From: Pectobacterium atrosepticum
GTDB taxonomy: Bacteria; Pseudomonadota; Gammaproteobacteria; Enterobacterales; Enterobacteriaceae
Reading direction: 5' to 3'
NCBI GenBank assembly: GCA_019056595.1
Contig: CP036163.1
Span: 186,001-250,000, forward strand
DNA: 64,000 nucleotides
Shown here one piece after another: positions 8,748 to 18,472 of this stretch. The position numbers and the translations under genes were made by a program. The notes beneath the pieces are model-generated. The model was given only the letters and a program-made list of their open reading frames with translations, did not search any database and was not told the origin of the DNA. The first letter of the stretch is position 1, and each line of letters opens with the position of its first letter.

Positions 8748-8894
8748 ATGACTGATAAAAATCCGGGTACCGAACATACGGACAAAGACGAGCATCCTGC
8801 AAAAAATGCGCCGAAAGATCAGGGTGAAATTCCTCGCAAGCGTGATGACAGTAAGGACGATGTCGAAGATCCGTTTGATGCTAATAAGGATTAA
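8748..8894 (+). CDS. small highly charged hydrophilic protein, function unknown
   Basis: A 48-codon ORF (MTDKNPGTEHTDKDEHP... ending EDPFDANKD) with a good ribosome binding site (GGGAGGAAACG) directly ahead. It has no hydrophobic segment and is made almost wholly of Asp, Glu, Lys, Pro and Asn, so it is probably intrinsically disordered. The strong RBS and clean termination support a real gene, resembling small stress-related hydrophilins, but I cannot name the family. No operon partner is nearby. Confidence 0.6.
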   Translation: MTDKNPGTEHTDKDEHPAKNAPKDQGEIPRKRDDSKDDVEDPFDANKD

Positions 8895-8936
8895 CTTGCT
8901 GGCGACAAGCCTCTGTCGCCAATTTTCTGTGAAAAA

Positions 8937-9419
8937 TTAGTGTGCTTTAGCCACCACCGTAACCGATGAATTTGGGATGAAGTAATCATTATCTTCCACT
9001 ATCGGAATATAAATTCTGACCCACTCTGTGCCTTCAACCATCTCCCAGCTATGTCCTTCGCCCTGCGTATCGGCGGCAATCAAAACCGTTCCGGGAGAAA
9101 GCAGGAAAGTGGAACCATCGCTGACTCGAAATTTTAATGTGCCCTTCAGCGTGATGACATATTGTTTGCGCGGCGCTGCGTGAACGTTCATCTCCCACGC
9201 TTCAGTAGAGTTACTAAGCCAAAATTTTTGTGCGGTGATTTTTTCCAGAGCGGGAACACTGCCTGTTACGAAGGCTGAGTGATTATCCGGCGTATTGATC
9301 AGTTTAATAGCCGGTATCCGAGTTTCCTCAGTATGAGGTGAAGGGGAGGTGGCAGAATAAGTAGTAATGGAAACCAATAATCCGGCAAGCGCCAGTAGAA
9401 AACACGATGTCTTTTTCAT
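8937..9419 (-). CDS. secreted cupin-fold protein
   Basis: A 160-residue protein with a signal peptide (MKKTSCFLLALAGLLVSITTYSATS). The middle and C-terminal parts read as a single cupin beta-barrel: WEMNVHAAPRKQYVITLKGTLKF, then SDGSTFLLSPGTVLIAADTQGEGHSWEM. A lone His (residue ~81) and the GEGHSWE His could bind metal, but the classical cupin histidine pair is incomplete. It is likely periplasmic; its ligand or reaction cannot be told. It is transcribed leftward as a single gene. Confidence 0.75.
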   Translation of the reverse strand: MKKTSCFLLALAGLLVSITTYSATSPSPHTEETRIPAIKLINTPDNHSAFVTGSVPALEKITAQKFWLSNSTEAWEMNVHAAPRKQYVITLKGTLKFRVSDGSTFLLSPGTVLIAADTQGEGHSWEMVEGTEWVRIYIPIVEDNDYFIPNSSVTVVAKAH

Positions 9420-9674
9420 TTAAATAAAATCCATATTATTTATGCCTGATGAACAGGCAACCCTATGTATGTCAGCCGCTTATGTTTACGCCTTACAATG
9501 TCGGGGATGGTACTGCTGAGGTTTATTTTTCACCAGATGGTTAAAGCAATTGCATTGATTGGTATATCACGTGATTTGTTTATATTTTATTCGCGATTGT
9601 GTGGTGCGCGGGAGGGGAATTGTTGAGCAAAATACGACAGAGGAGCCCTGAGGCTCCCTGACGTCGGGCTTGAT
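9420..9674. other. intergenic region between two leftward genes
   Basis: No ORF here is credible. An inverted repeat GGAGCC..GGCTCC near 9644-9659 lies just past the end of the DUF1471 gene and is a likely terminator for it on the minus strand. The rest is A/T-rich promoter-type sequence for the cupin gene. Confidence 0.45.
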
Positions 9675-9902
9675 TTATTTATACAGAACCGCAGTGCCGT
9701 GTAACTGATCTCGCCCGGTGGCGGAAACAATGCGATATGACGACGCGCCAGCTTGTTGGGCTTTTTGAGCAACCTGTACTTCGAAAGCGTCTAATGTTTT
9801 TGCACCGCTAACGGAGACCGTTGCGATTTCCTGCGCAGCAAACGCACCGAAAGACAAAGTAGAAAGAGCGATAACTGCGATAAAGTTTTTGATAGTTTTC
9901 AT
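9675..9902 (-). CDS. DUF1471 (YdgH/BhsA/McbA-like) periplasmic protein
   Basis: A 75-residue protein with a signal peptide cleaved after SFGAFA and one DUF1471 domain (EIATVSVSGAKTLDAFEVQVAQKAQQAGASSYRIVSATGRDQLHGTAVLY). Members such as BhsA, McbA and YahO are small periplasmic or outer-membrane stress proteins, often affecting biofilm or stress tolerance; several paralogues per genome are usual, so no symbol is given. A monocistronic gene with a probable terminator downstream. Confidence 0.85.
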   Translation of the reverse strand: MKTIKNFIAVIALSTLSFGAFAAQEIATVSVSGAKTLDAFEVQVAQKAQQAGASSYRIVSATGRDQLHGTAVLYK

Positions 9903-10082
9903 GACTTATTCCTTCACGCTTTATTGTGTTAATTAGGCGATTTTACCTGATGTGAGAAATGATAGCGCCATGATGTAGCAATGAATATCAGAGAGATTTG
10001 TTATTCTCTTTCAAAAATACTGTTCTTTTTTTTGCTGTGCTGTTCACACCTATTCAGCAGTAGAATGAACCCGGTGGATAAC

Positions 10083-10226
10083 ATGACGACGATTATCATC
10101 GATCCCGCCAGTATGGTTTCCATGACATGGTTGCATGTTTATCTGTCCGATCAGGAGTGGCAGAAAATCGTGGAGGCGGGGGTATCGTTGGGGATGAACC
10201 CGGCCGAGTTTGCGTTAATAGCATAA
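10083..10226 (+). CDS. small protein, function unknown
   Basis: The frame from ATG 10083 gives 47 residues ending DQEWQKIVEAGVSLGMNPAEFALIA; GGTGGA lies 5-10 nt before it. An alternative ATG at 10065 adds MNPVDN, and the frame is open to 9981. The pattern of a short beta strand (MTWLHVYLS) followed by two predicted helices resembles ribbon-helix-helix proteins, but without the usual basic residues. It ends 39 bp before the extensin-like gene on the same strand and may be cotranscribed with it. I do not recognise it. Confidence 0.45.
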   Translation: MTTIIIDPASMVSMTWLHVYLSDQEWQKIVEAGVSLGMNPAEFALIA

Positions 10227-10265
10227 TATTACTTAGGAGAAGAAAATAACTGGGAGACAAAACTG

Positions 10266-10961
10266 ATGCGAAGATGGGTGATATTTGCGGTGATACTGGG
10301 GGTATTAGTGGCTCTGGCTCCCTGGATTCAGCGTCAGCTCCCGCCCGGTTACGATCCTTTCTCTTCGTTGTCCGTCGATGACCCACCTACGTTTATTACC
10401 CGTCTAAAAATGAAGTCTGTCGCCAACGATCCCGAAGCCTGTCTGGCAGTGTTAAAGCAGGCGCAGCAAAATGGGCGGCTACGATTCGCCGAGGCCAGTG
10501 ACATCAGTGGACAATGCCCGGTGGCATCACCTGTTCGGGTGCAAGGTTTTGGTTCGGTCACACTCAGCTCCAGTTTTCTTGCCAGTTGTCCACTGGCGCT
10601 GAGTAGTACGATGTTTGTGGCGCAGGTTGCAGTGCCTCAGGCGGCGTCTCTTGGTACGTCGCTGACGCGTATCGACCATATGGGCAGTTATGCTTGTCGA
10701 AATGTCTATCATCGGCCAGAAGGACGCCTGAGTGAGCATGCAACGGCAGATGCGTGGGATATCGCCGCTTTTCGCCTATCTGATGGGCGGCAGATTAGTG
10801 TTCTGAATCAGTGGTCGGAAACGGGCGATCGCGGCAATTATTTACGTACCACGTTCAGTGAAAGCTGTCGTTTTTTCGGTAATTCGCTAGGGCCGGAATA
10901 TAACGCTGCACATGCCAATCATTTTCATTTTGGCATGCGTGGTTTTGGCGTGTGTCGGTGA
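10266..10961 (+). CDS. extensin-like C-terminal domain protein
   Basis: A 231-residue protein with one N-terminal membrane anchor (about residues 3-22). From residue ~55 it matches the extensin-like C-terminal family: a Cys in DPEACLAVL, then GSYACRNVY, SEHATADAWDIAAFRL, ESCRFFG and AHANHFHFG. The S-H-x(4)-D and HxH patterns resemble zinc peptidases of the D,D-peptidase type, so a role in peptidoglycan trimming is possible. That reaction is inference. Four cysteines suggest an oxidising periplasmic location. Confidence 0.75.
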   Translation: MRRWVIFAVILGVLVALAPWIQRQLPPGYDPFSSLSVDDPPTFITRLKMKSVANDPEACLAVLKQAQQNGRLRFAEASDISGQCPVASPVRVQGFGSVTLSSSFLASCPLALSSTMFVAQVAVPQAASLGTSLTRIDHMGSYACRNVYHRPEGRLSEHATADAWDIAAFRLSDGRQISVLNQWSETGDRGNYLRTTFSESCRFFGNSLGPEYNAAHANHFHFGMRGFGVCR

Positions 10962-10979
10962 GAATGCGCAGATTGGGGA

Positions 10980-11171
10980 TTAAAAATCAGCGTACTCCTG
11001 CGCGGGGATCCAGAAGCCATCAATATACTCTTCGATAGGGAAGCAGCCAGCGCGACGCAGGCGCTGTTCACCCATCGCTTGCAGACACTGTGCTTCGGTG
11101 TTGTAGGCACCGACGACCAAATCGTCACAGCCATGCCCGAGATAACAAACAAAGATGACTAACGCAAACAT
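10980..11171 (-). CDS. yebW: YebW family protein (DUF1482)
   Basis: A 63-residue protein matching E. coli YebW across its length: MFALVIFVCYL, then VVGAYNTEAQCLQAMGEQRLRRAGCFPIEEYIDGFW and the ending PAQEYADF. The function is unknown. The N-terminal stretch could be a signal peptide or a short membrane helix. As in E. coli it lies near rsmF; yebV, which separates them there, is absent here. It is convergent with the extensin-like gene and ends 19 bp from its stop. Confidence 0.9.
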   Translation of the reverse strand: MFALVIFVCYLGHGCDDLVVGAYNTEAQCLQAMGEQRLRRAGCFPIEEYIDGFWIPAQEYADF

Positions 11172-11264
11172 GCCGTTCTCCAGACATTACTATTACCGCG
11201 ATTCTTTCTCTCTATCGAGATAATTGTAGATGAGAATCAGTGAGAAAAGAGATAACGGGCTGTT

Positions 11265-11292
11265 CATCAGGTGGTTTTATCGCCACCTGATG
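11265..11292. terminator. 10-bp perfect hairpin after rsmF
   Basis: CATCAGGTGG and CCACCTGATG pair around an 8-nt loop, 13 bp beyond the rsmF stop. No T tract follows on either strand, so this may be a weak terminator or a 3' stabiliser. Confidence 0.5.
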
Positions 11293-11304
11293 CAGAAACC
11301 GCAT

Positions 11305-12759
11305 TTATTCTTTAGCTAGAGGTCGCGCGGAGGACGCGCCATCCCGGACTAAATCGCGCGGCAGGCTGTTTTTTATCCGACTGCTGATGCGCTTTGCCAG
11401 ACCAACGGGTGTGTTCTGGTAGGTTAAAATTAACTCATCCGCAGTAGGAAGCGGTTCCGGGTAGCTGTCTTTACCCTGAAACCACTCACAGGCGATGCGA
11501 TCGTTCAGTGCGTAGGCATTGCTCGCGTTCGGGTCTGCTAGTGCGACAATGGCTTCATGCTGCCAGCGAAAACCTTTGGGGAAACGCTCGGCGAGTTTAA
11601 TGCCAATGCGTGAGAATTTGATGTTGCCGAAAGCGGAAGTCAGTGCCGCAGGGAAGAGCCAAACCTCGCTATCGCGTTGCCACAGCTGAAGTAATTCCTC
11701 ATCCCAGCGAATACCCTGTTTACGCGCAGCCTCTGTGAGTAACGCACGATCTTTGTGGGCAACCGGAGAGAACGGGAATTTACCGACTTTATAACCAGGG
11801 CGTGGCAGCGGCGGCACGCTGCCGGTTTTACGCAAGCGTGCAACAAAGAAGCCTTCACTGTCATAAATCTGAGGGAATACGTGCAAGAAGCCTTCTTCCG
11901 TTGTGGCGCGTTCGGCGCCGGCGAAGAGATCGTCTAACGATTCAAACTCACACGCATCAGGGAACTGTGCCTGTAGCCAACGACAGACCTGCTGATTTTC
12001 CTGCCTATTCAGTGTACAGGTGGAGTAAATCATTACACCACCCGGTTTCAGAGCATGGAACGCGCTCAGAATTAGGTCGCGCTGCGTAGCGGCAATGTCA
12101 GTAATGCTCTCTTGCGACCAGTGGCTCATCGCCGCCGGATCTTTACGCACCACACCTTCGCCTGAGCACGGGGCATCCAGCAAAATCGCATCAAAATATT
12201 CCGGTAGGGCAGCGCCGAAAACTCGCCCGTCGAAGTGCGTGATCGCGGTATTGCTGACTCCGCAGCGGCTGATGTTGGCATGCAGCACTTTTACCCGACT
12301 CGCTGAATATTCGTTGGCGACGATAGCCCCTTCATTATTCAGTCGTGCCGCGATCTGCGTTGTTTTGGAGCCTGGAGCCGCTGCGACGTCCAGAATAGTA
12401 CCCGGCGCGTCATTATGGTGGAATAGGGCGCTGGCGGGCAGCATGGAGCTGGCTTCCTGAATGTAGAATAGCCCGCTCAGGTGCTCCAATGTATTGCCTA
12501 GCCGCGTATTTTCCTCTTCAGCATTAAGCAGCCAGAAACCTTCTTGGCACCAGGGAATCGGCTCAAGCTGCCAGCCATAAGGCTGCGCGAGCTGAAGAAA
12601 GGCATCGACGCTGATTTTTAACGTATTGACGCGAATGCTCCGGCGCAATGGGCGCTGGCAGGCGGCAATAAAATCCTCCATCGAAAGCGATGAAGGCATG
12701 ATGTCCCGCATAGTGTCGAGAAATTCAGCAGGCAGGCTGGCTGGGGTAAATTTTGCCAC
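11305..12759 (-). CDS. rsmF: 16S rRNA m5C1407 methyltransferase
   Basis: S-adenosylmethionine-dependent methyltransferase that modifies C1407 of 16S rRNA in the 30S subunit. At 484 residues it is close to the E. coli 479. The N terminus binds RNA; the Rossmann core holds [12 protein letters not shown] (SAM binding), [10 protein letters not shown] (release cysteine motif) and YSTCTLN (catalytic cysteine). The C-terminal part (from about residue 310) is the RsmF-specific PUA-like extension. It lies upstream of yebW and downstream of letB on the same strand, the E. coli order. Confidence 0.95.
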   Translation of the reverse strand: MAKFTPASLPAEFLDTMRDIMPSSLSMEDFIAACQRPLRRSIRVNTLKISVDAFLQLAQPYGWQLEPIPWCQEGFWLLNAEEENTRLGNTLEHLSGLFYIQEASSMLPASALFHHNDAPGTILDVAAAPGSKTTQIAARLNNEGAIVANEYSASRVKVLHANISRCGVSNTAITHFDGRVFGAALPEYFDAILLDAPCSGEGVVRKDPAAMSHWSQESITDIAATQRDLILSAFHALKPGGVMIYSTCTLNRQENQQVCRWLQAQFPDACEFESLDDLFAGAERATTEEGFLHVFPQIYDSEGFFVARLRKTGSVPPLPRPGYKVGKFPFSPVAHKDRALLTEAARKQGIRWDEELLQLWQRDSEVWLFPAALTSAFGNIKFSRIGIKLAERFPKGFRWQHEAIVALADPNASNAYALNDRIACEWFQGKDSYPEPLPTADELILTYQNTPVGLAKRISSRIKNSLPRDLVRDGASSARPLAKE

Positions 12760-12847
12760 GGCGTGGTTCCGTACAGGTTATTCAGTAAAACGAGGGGAAG
12801 AAGCGGCGAAGTGTAGCACGGATCTTTAATAGATAACGTGAAAACGA

Positions 12848-12869
12848 CAGGGCGGCAATCGCCGCCCTG
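12848..12869 (-). terminator. hairpin after letAB
   Basis: A 9-bp perfect stem (CAGGGCGGC / GCCGCCCTG) with a 4-nt loop lies 15 bp past the letB stop; on the minus strand it is followed by TCGTTTT. Confidence 0.75.
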
Positions 12870-12883
12870 ATAGGTGATGAACG

Positions 12884-15526
12884 TTAATTATCCGAGATAT
12901 TGGGGATCGCCGTACCCCATTGCCGCCACTCTTTAGGCTCTTCGTTCCTCAGCAGGAAATGTTTTCCTTCCTGTGCTTTGGGGGCGAGTGGCGTGCTGGG
13001 TGGCGTGGCAAAAGCGATACCGCCGCGAATGAACTGCTGGAAGGTTCCGCTCTTGATAACGCCGCCAACCAGTCCGAATTCCAGATTGTAGCCCGAAGCC
13101 TGCCAGAAGACGGAGTTATCGCGTACCAGATGCTGATAGCGTTTGCTGATGCGTAGCGACACGGCGATGCGATCCGACAAATTGCCCAACGACAGTCCGG
13201 TTACTGTACCCACCTCGATACCGCGGAACAGAACCGGTGTGCCGACCTGCAATGCTCCCGCTTCTGGCGCATCAACGCTGATATTCAGGCCGTCCTGATA
13301 GCGGGAGTCAGTGATAGTAGCCTGTTGCAGTTCAAAATTGCGCGTCACGCTGCCGTTGCCCGGCTCGACGTTGATATAAGGCTGGAATAGCGTTTCCAGA
13401 TGATTCACTCCCGCCGCGGAAATTTCTGGGGTGACAACGGAAAAGCGCGTCCCAGATCGAGCGAAATTGCGCACATATTCAGGATAGAGCACGGCCTGCA
13501 CCAGCACTTCGTTACGTTGTTCAGACAGCTTCAGCGAATCCAACTGGCCGATATCGATGCCCAAATAGCGGATCGGCATACCCGGTGCGAGTTTGCTGGC
13601 ATCGTAGGTACGCAGAATGATCCGGCTCCCCACGGCGCGCGCGGCTGTTTCGGTGTTGTACAGAACGCGCTTACCGCCTTTAATTTCCGGTGCACCTTCC
13701 AGATTATCAAAACTGATCGCACCTTTAAGCGCGCGATTCAACGGAGAGGCCTGCACAGTCAGGCCCGAGGTGTTCAACTGCACGCGGGCCCCGCCTTCTG
13801 CCCAGAACACGCTGTTTTCCGTCAACAGTTTGCGGTGTTCAGGACGGATATAAACCTCGACCTCAAAGGTATTCGCTTTGGGGCGCACTCGCATGATTTC
13901 ACCCACCTGGAATTTACGATACAGCACGATGGAACCGTCCTGAATATCCGGCAGGCTATCGGTCACCAAGGTGAGGGTAGGCGAGGGGGTGGAACCGCGA
14001 ATGCCCTCTTCGGCTTTTTCAATATCGCTGAACAGCGGGTAACGTGCCTGAATCTCGCCCTTGCTGCCCGGCAACACCTGAATACCGCCGCTGACCCACT
14101 CTTGTGCGCTGGCACCCAGCACTTGAATCCCATCCAGTCCCATTTTCACATTCAGGCGGCTGTTAACGATGAATTTGCTGTCGCGATGCAATAGCTGACG
14201 ATATCGCGGTTCGATCACCAAAATGAAGCTGACACCTTGCTCGTCCAACGTACGTTTCACTACCTGACCAACTTGCACGCCGTGCAACAGTACGGGCTGT
14301 CCGCTATCAATGCCGTAACTTTGTGCCGCTGTAAGCTGAATGGAGAGCGCACCGGGCTGGGTGAGCTGCTGTTGCGCGCTATCTAACACCTCGAAGTGCT
14401 GTCGTGGTTCGCCTTCCCCGGGGAGTAACGTCAGCGTTGGGCCGCTCAGCAGGCGTGACACATTCAGGTCGCTGAGCGAAAGCTGGGGTTTGCTGAGTTC
14501 GATACGCGTGCCTTCCCGCATCAGCGAAATTACAGAGGGATCGATGATCAACTCTCCGCTGACCTTACCGCCGTCTGGATTCAGCGTGATTTTATTGAGC
14601 GTCCCGACTTCCAATCCTTGATACATCAGCGGAGTACGTCCTTCGGATAAGCTGTCGCCCGAAGGTAAATCTAGCGTGATTTTCACCCCGCGCTGGCTTT
14701 GTGCCAGATCGGGATAGAGGCGATAGGATTGCTCGGCACCGGCGTCTTCGCTCTCTTCCGGTGAATCGAATGCAACGGCACCGTTCACGAGCGCCGCCAG
14801 ATTTTCCATCTCAATTTTTGCACCACTGACGCTGATGTCGGCATTAAAACCAGACACATTCCAGAAGCGACTATTTTTCTTCACCAAATGGGTGAAACGG
14901 CGTTCAACCAGCACGTCAATCATCACACCGCTGCGATCCTGAGAAACGGTATAGTCGTAGACTTTCCCCACCGGAATTTTACGGTAGTAAACCAGCGAGC
15001 CGGTATTCAGTGAACCCAAATCGTCCGCGTGGAGATGAATCAGTAATTCCCCAGTGTTAACGCGATATTTGGGCTGCGTATCCAGCGCGGAGAAGTGTTC
15101 TTGCGCCTCGCCGGAACCAGGCATCATACCGATGTAGTTGCCGCCCACCAGCGCATCTAATCCTGAAACGCCGGCGAGAGAGGCTTTCGGTGTAACCAGC
15201 CAGAACTGCGTACCGCTGCGCAACGCTTCCTTCATATCGCTTTTGATACTGGCTTCAACCTCTATCGTGCGTAGGTCGTCGCTTAGCTTGATATTTTGTA
15301 CGGTGCCTACCTCTACCCCTTGGTAGCGTACGGGCGTACGTCCGGCGACAATACCGTCGGCGGAGACAAAATCAATGGTGACCGTCGCCCCGCGTTCCTG
15401 CTGATTGGTGTAAATCAGCCAGCCGGCAATCATCAGTGCAATGAGCGGCAGCAGCCAAAATGGCGACAGGCGACGCTTGTTTTTTACAGCAGCTTCGGTT
15501 GGTGTCCCGGACGTATTATCTTGCAT
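12884..15526 (-). CDS. letB: lipid transport protein LetB (YebT), seven MCE domains
   Basis: Inner-membrane-anchored MCE protein that forms a long hollow tube through the periplasm and moves lipids between the two membranes. The 880 residues match the family (E. coli 877). One N-terminal membrane helix (LLPLIALMIAGWLIY, about residues 24-38) precedes repeated MCE modules, each beginning like GTPVRYQGVEVGTV: for example G(R)TPVRYQGVEVG near residue 57, LVYYRKIPVG, TPLMYQGLEVG, QPVLLHGVQVG, IVLYRKFQVG, MPIRYLGIDIG and TPVLFRGIEVG. I count seven. It follows letA by 2 bp, so they form one operon. Confidence 0.96.
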   Translation of the reverse strand: MQDNTSGTPTEAAVKNKRRLSPFWLLPLIALMIAGWLIYTNQQERGATVTIDFVSADGIVAGRTPVRYQGVEVGTVQNIKLSDDLRTIEVEASIKSDMKEALRSGTQFWLVTPKASLAGVSGLDALVGGNYIGMMPGSGEAQEHFSALDTQPKYRVNTGELLIHLHADDLGSLNTGSLVYYRKIPVGKVYDYTVSQDRSGVMIDVLVERRFTHLVKKNSRFWNVSGFNADISVSGAKIEMENLAALVNGAVAFDSPEESEDAGAEQSYRLYPDLAQSQRGVKITLDLPSGDSLSEGRTPLMYQGLEVGTLNKITLNPDGGKVSGELIIDPSVISLMREGTRIELSKPQLSLSDLNVSRLLSGPTLTLLPGEGEPRQHFEVLDSAQQQLTQPGALSIQLTAAQSYGIDSGQPVLLHGVQVGQVVKRTLDEQGVSFILVIEPRYRQLLHRDSKFIVNSRLNVKMGLDGIQVLGASAQEWVSGGIQVLPGSKGEIQARYPLFSDIEKAEEGIRGSTPSPTLTLVTDSLPDIQDGSIVLYRKFQVGEIMRVRPKANTFEVEVYIRPEHRKLLTENSVFWAEGGARVQLNTSGLTVQASPLNRALKGAISFDNLEGAPEIKGGKRVLYNTETAARAVGSRIILRTYDASKLAPGMPIRYLGIDIGQLDSLKLSEQRNEVLVQAVLYPEYVRNFARSGTRFSVVTPEISAAGVNHLETLFQPYINVEPGNGSVTRNFELQQATITDSRYQDGLNISVDAPEAGALQVGTPVLFRGIEVGTVTGLSLGNLSDRIAVSLRISKRYQHLVRDNSVFWQASGYNLEFGLVGGVIKSGTFQQFIRGGIAFATPPSTPLAPKAQEGKHFLLRNEEPKEWRQWGTAIPNISDN

Positions 15527-15528
15527 TG

Positions 15529-16809
15529 TTATTCCACATCAGTGTTATCCCACATCAGCCGGCTATCCAGCCATTCGACTGCGAGGATAGTGAGAATCAC
15601 CGCTGCGCCAAAATAAAAGGCAGCAGGCCCCATGGTAAAAGCGAGTAGTTGATCGCGGTTGACGAGCGACATCGTCAAAGCAATCACAAATAAATCGAGC
15701 ATAGACCAGCGACCGATCCAACGGATAACGCGCAGCATCTTCATGCGCATCATTATGCTGCTTTCTGATCGGATATGAATACTTATCAGTAGCCCAAACA
15801 GCACAATAACTTTAGTAAACGGCACCAGAATACTGGCGATAAAGACCACCAGTGCGACCGGAACATTGCCTGATGCGAGTGAAAGGATGCCGGAAAAAAT
15901 GGTGTCCTCCGTGCGTGCGCCATTGACATAAATAATCGATATCGGCAACAGGTTAGCGGGGAACAGTAAAATTATAGAGGCAATGAGCGCTGCCCAAGAT
16001 TTTTGCAGACTTTGCCGCTGACGCAAGCGGAGCGGAATGTGGCAACGTGGGCAGCGTCCCTGATTGTCAGGTGAGCTGGTGAAATGGCAGGAAAGGCAGA
16101 TTCGGTAGCGTTCTGGTGAAATCAATGGCCTCAGCCGTGGGTAAAACCGCTGCCAAAGCTGGTCGGTATTTAAGTGGATCAGCGTCAACAGGCTTAAGAT
16201 CATCAATGCCAGAAAGGCGACCAGCCCGATCCCCACCTGAACATCCGCGAATTCACGGACTTTGATCGCGGCGACGGCCATACCAACCAGATAGATATCC
16301 AACATCATCCACTCTCTTAGCCGTTGCAACATGAGCAGGATGGGCCGCAGATTCATGCCGATTCGGGGAGCGAAAAACAGGTATAACAGCGAAAAAACTA
16401 ATGTTAGCGGCGCGCCAACGGTACAAAAGGCGACCATACTTGCCGTGAGCGGGTGCCCCTGACGGGTGATTTGCCAAATGCCTTCGAACAGGCTGGCATT
16501 GATGGTAACACCCAGCAAACGAATGCTGATCAACGGTTCGGTAAAGGCAAACGGCATGAGCACTAGCATGGCGACGGCCATTGCAGCAAGTCGGGAAATG
16601 GTCCAGTCTCTGCCTGAACTGACTGTGGCATAGCAGCGTGGGCAGCTTGCTGTCTGGTTTCGCTTCAGCTGTGGCAGCGCAAAAAAAGCATCACATTCCG
16701 GGCAGCGATGGTAGCGATCTAAAGTAGACACGGCGCTTTTCACACCGCCGGTTAGCGGTGGTCGGGGAGAAGAAAACGGTGCAGGGCTGGATATATTATG
16801 TATTTTCAT
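15529..16809 (-). CDS. letA: LetA (YebS), multispanning partner of LetB
   Basis: PqiA-family inner-membrane protein that works with LetB in lipid trafficking. It has two zinc-ribbon motifs ([15 protein letters not shown] and [13 protein letters not shown]) and two groups of about four membrane helices each. I start it at ATG 16809 with AGGAAAG ahead, giving 426 residues like E. coli (427); the frame extends to a GTG at 16869 without added resemblance. The end [18 protein letters not shown]...[11 protein letters not shown] is strongly conserved. It is divergent from msrC. Confidence 0.95.
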   Translation of the reverse strand: MKIHNISSPAPFSSPRPPLTGGVKSAVSTLDRYHRCPECDAFFALPQLKRNQTASCPRCYATVSSGRDWTISRLAAMAVAMLVLMPFAFTEPLISIRLLGVTINASLFEGIWQITRQGHPLTASMVAFCTVGAPLTLVFSLLYLFFAPRIGMNLRPILLMLQRLREWMMLDIYLVGMAVAAIKVREFADVQVGIGLVAFLALMILSLLTLIHLNTDQLWQRFYPRLRPLISPERYRICLSCHFTSSPDNQGRCPRCHIPLRLRQRQSLQKSWAALIASIILLFPANLLPISIIYVNGARTEDTIFSGILSLASGNVPVALVVFIASILVPFTKVIVLFGLLISIHIRSESSIMMRMKMLRVIRWIGRWSMLDLFVIALTMSLVNRDQLLAFTMGPAAFYFGAAVILTILAVEWLDSRLMWDNTDVE

Positions 16810-17112
16810 CTTTCCTGCGATCCGGTAGAAGGTGTCGACTCTGTTATTCCCGATGGATAACGTATTCACAGCTATTCAGTGTAACTGAAGGCTCACTGAA
16901 TGATAAATTCATAAAAGGATATGATCTCTGCCCGATATTATTTTGCAGGTGGGAATAGCACGATATGCACGACAACGATACAGTAAGGCGAATGATTCTT
17001 CGCGCGAAGGCGTTAATCTTATGGCATTCTGTAATAGATGCTTATGCAGTCTGTGTGGGATTTTTCCGCACTGTTTTGAAAAGACAACGATATACTTTAT
17101 GAATAAACAAGT

Positions 17113-17619
17113 ATGAATAAACAAGAATTTTATCAGGACCTCATCCGCGATATGTCATCGCTTATCGCGGATGAAAACCGTTTTATTACGATTTTATCAA
17201 ACAGTAGTGCGCTGCTGTTTGAGCGTTTGGATGGGGTTAACTGGGCAGGGTTTTACCTGTTGGATAACGACACGCTTTTCTTGGGACCATTTCAGGGCAA
17301 GGTTGCCTGTGTGCGTATTCCAGTTGGCAAAGGCGTATGCGGTGCGGCAATCGCTGAAAATCGCATTCAGCGCGTGGATGATGTTCATGCGTTCCCTGGT
17401 CATATTGCCTGTGATGCCGCGAGTAATGCTGAAATTGTGCTACCGCTTGTCGTTAACAGGCAGTTGATTGGCGTTCTGGATATTGACAGTACCCTTTATC
17501 AGCGTTTTGACGCGGATGATGAAGAAGGGCTGAAGGCCGTGGTGAGCGTACTTTGTGCTCAACTGGAAGCGAGCGATGTGATGACATTCATCAATTCTCT
17601 CACGTTGAGACAAGGTTAA
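17113..17619 (+). CDS. msrC: free methionine-(R)-sulfoxide reductase (GAF domain)
   Basis: Cytoplasmic enzyme that reduces free Met-(R)-sulfoxide. The 168 residues form a single GAF domain. Three conserved cysteines are visible: VACVRIP, GKGVCGAA and HIACDAAS, the last probably catalytic. The body (NWAGFYLL..DTLFLGPFQGK..SNAEIVLPLV..GVLDIDS) follows YebR/MsrC. It is the first of three rightward genes msrC-proQ-prc and divergent from letAB. The ~300 bp between letA and msrC hold promoter sequence, including a CTTCGCGCGAAG palindrome near 17000, but no other gene. Confidence 0.96.
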   Translation: MNKQEFYQDLIRDMSSLIADENRFITILSNSSALLFERLDGVNWAGFYLLDNDTLFLGPFQGKVACVRIPVGKGVCGAAIAENRIQRVDDVHAFPGHIACDAASNAEIVLPLVVNRQLIGVLDIDSTLYQRFDADDEEGLKAVVSVLCAQLEASDVMTFINSLTLRQG

Positions 17620-17703
17620 CGTGGCAATTGCCGATGGCGTCATTATAATGACGCCTGTTCATGCCTGCGCCGGTTGGCAAACCCGTTGTAATCAGGAAAT
17701 TTC

Positions 17704-18453
17704 ATGGAAAATCAACCTAAGTTGAACAGTAGTAAAGAAGTCATTGCCTTTTTGGCAGAGCGGTTCCCGCTTTGTTTCACCACTGAAGGTGAAACTCGTC
17801 CGTTAAAGATCGGTATTTTTCAAGATCTTGTTGAACGTGTACAGGAGTCCGATAACGTCAGTAAGACGCAATTGCGCTCTGCGCTGCGCCTTTACACATC
17901 AAGCTGGCGGTATCTGTACGGTGTAAAATTGGGTGCCCAACGTGTGGATCTGGACGGTAATCCGTGCGGTGAGTTGGAACAGCAGCATGTCGATCATGCC
18001 CGTAAGCAGTTGGAAGAAGCAAAAGCGCGAGTTCAGGCTCAGCGTGCTGAGCAACAGGCGAAAAAACGTGAAGCAGCCGGAGAAACGGCAGAAGCGGCAC
18101 GCACCCCTCGTCCTGCTCAGAAGCGTGCGCCGCGCCGCGATGGTTCAAACGATGCATCTCGAAACCATGCATCTAGAAACAATACGCCGCGTAAACCTTC
18201 TTCCGGCCAATCGCAGTCCTCTTCTCAACAACCAGCGAACGCTCAACCGCGTCAGGCTAAGCCTGTCAGCAATGAACGTCAGCGGGTTGCGGTTACGGAT
18301 GTTTCCAAACTGCAAATCGGTCAGGAAATCAAAGTCAGAGCCGGCAAAGACGCCATGGATGCCACCGTGCTTGAAATTGCCAAAGGCGAAGTCAGAGTAC
18401 AATTGGCTTCTGGACTGGCAATGATTGTACGCGCAGAACACTTGCAGTTCTGA
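17704..18453 (+). CDS. proQ: RNA chaperone ProQ
   Basis: Global RNA-binding protein that binds structured sRNAs and mRNA 3' ends; first found through its effect on the osmolyte transporter ProP. A FinO/ProQ domain covers residues 1-120 ([25 protein letters not shown]), then a charged linker rich in Arg, Gln and Ser, including a tandem SRNHASRNN, leads to a Tudor-like C-terminal domain from residue ~190 ([23 protein letters not shown]). Length is 249 against 232 in E. coli; the linker is longer. It lies 84 bp after msrC and 19 bp before prc. Confidence 0.96.
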   Translation: MENQPKLNSSKEVIAFLAERFPLCFTTEGETRPLKIGIFQDLVERVQESDNVSKTQLRSALRLYTSSWRYLYGVKLGAQRVDLDGNPCGELEQQHVDHARKQLEEAKARVQAQRAEQQAKKREAAGETAEAARTPRPAQKRAPRRDGSNDASRNHASRNNTPRKPSSGQSQSSSQQPANAQPRQAKPVSNERQRVAVTDVSKLQIGQEIKVRAGKDAMDATVLEIAKGEVRVQLASGLAMIVRAEHLQF

Positions 18454-18472
18454 TACGGAGGCCAACCTGGGC

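Noticed and set aside
13400..14194. 264-codon ORF antisense to letB
   Set aside because: Lies fully inside letB; His/Arg/Gln-rich translation typical of a reverse-frame shadow.
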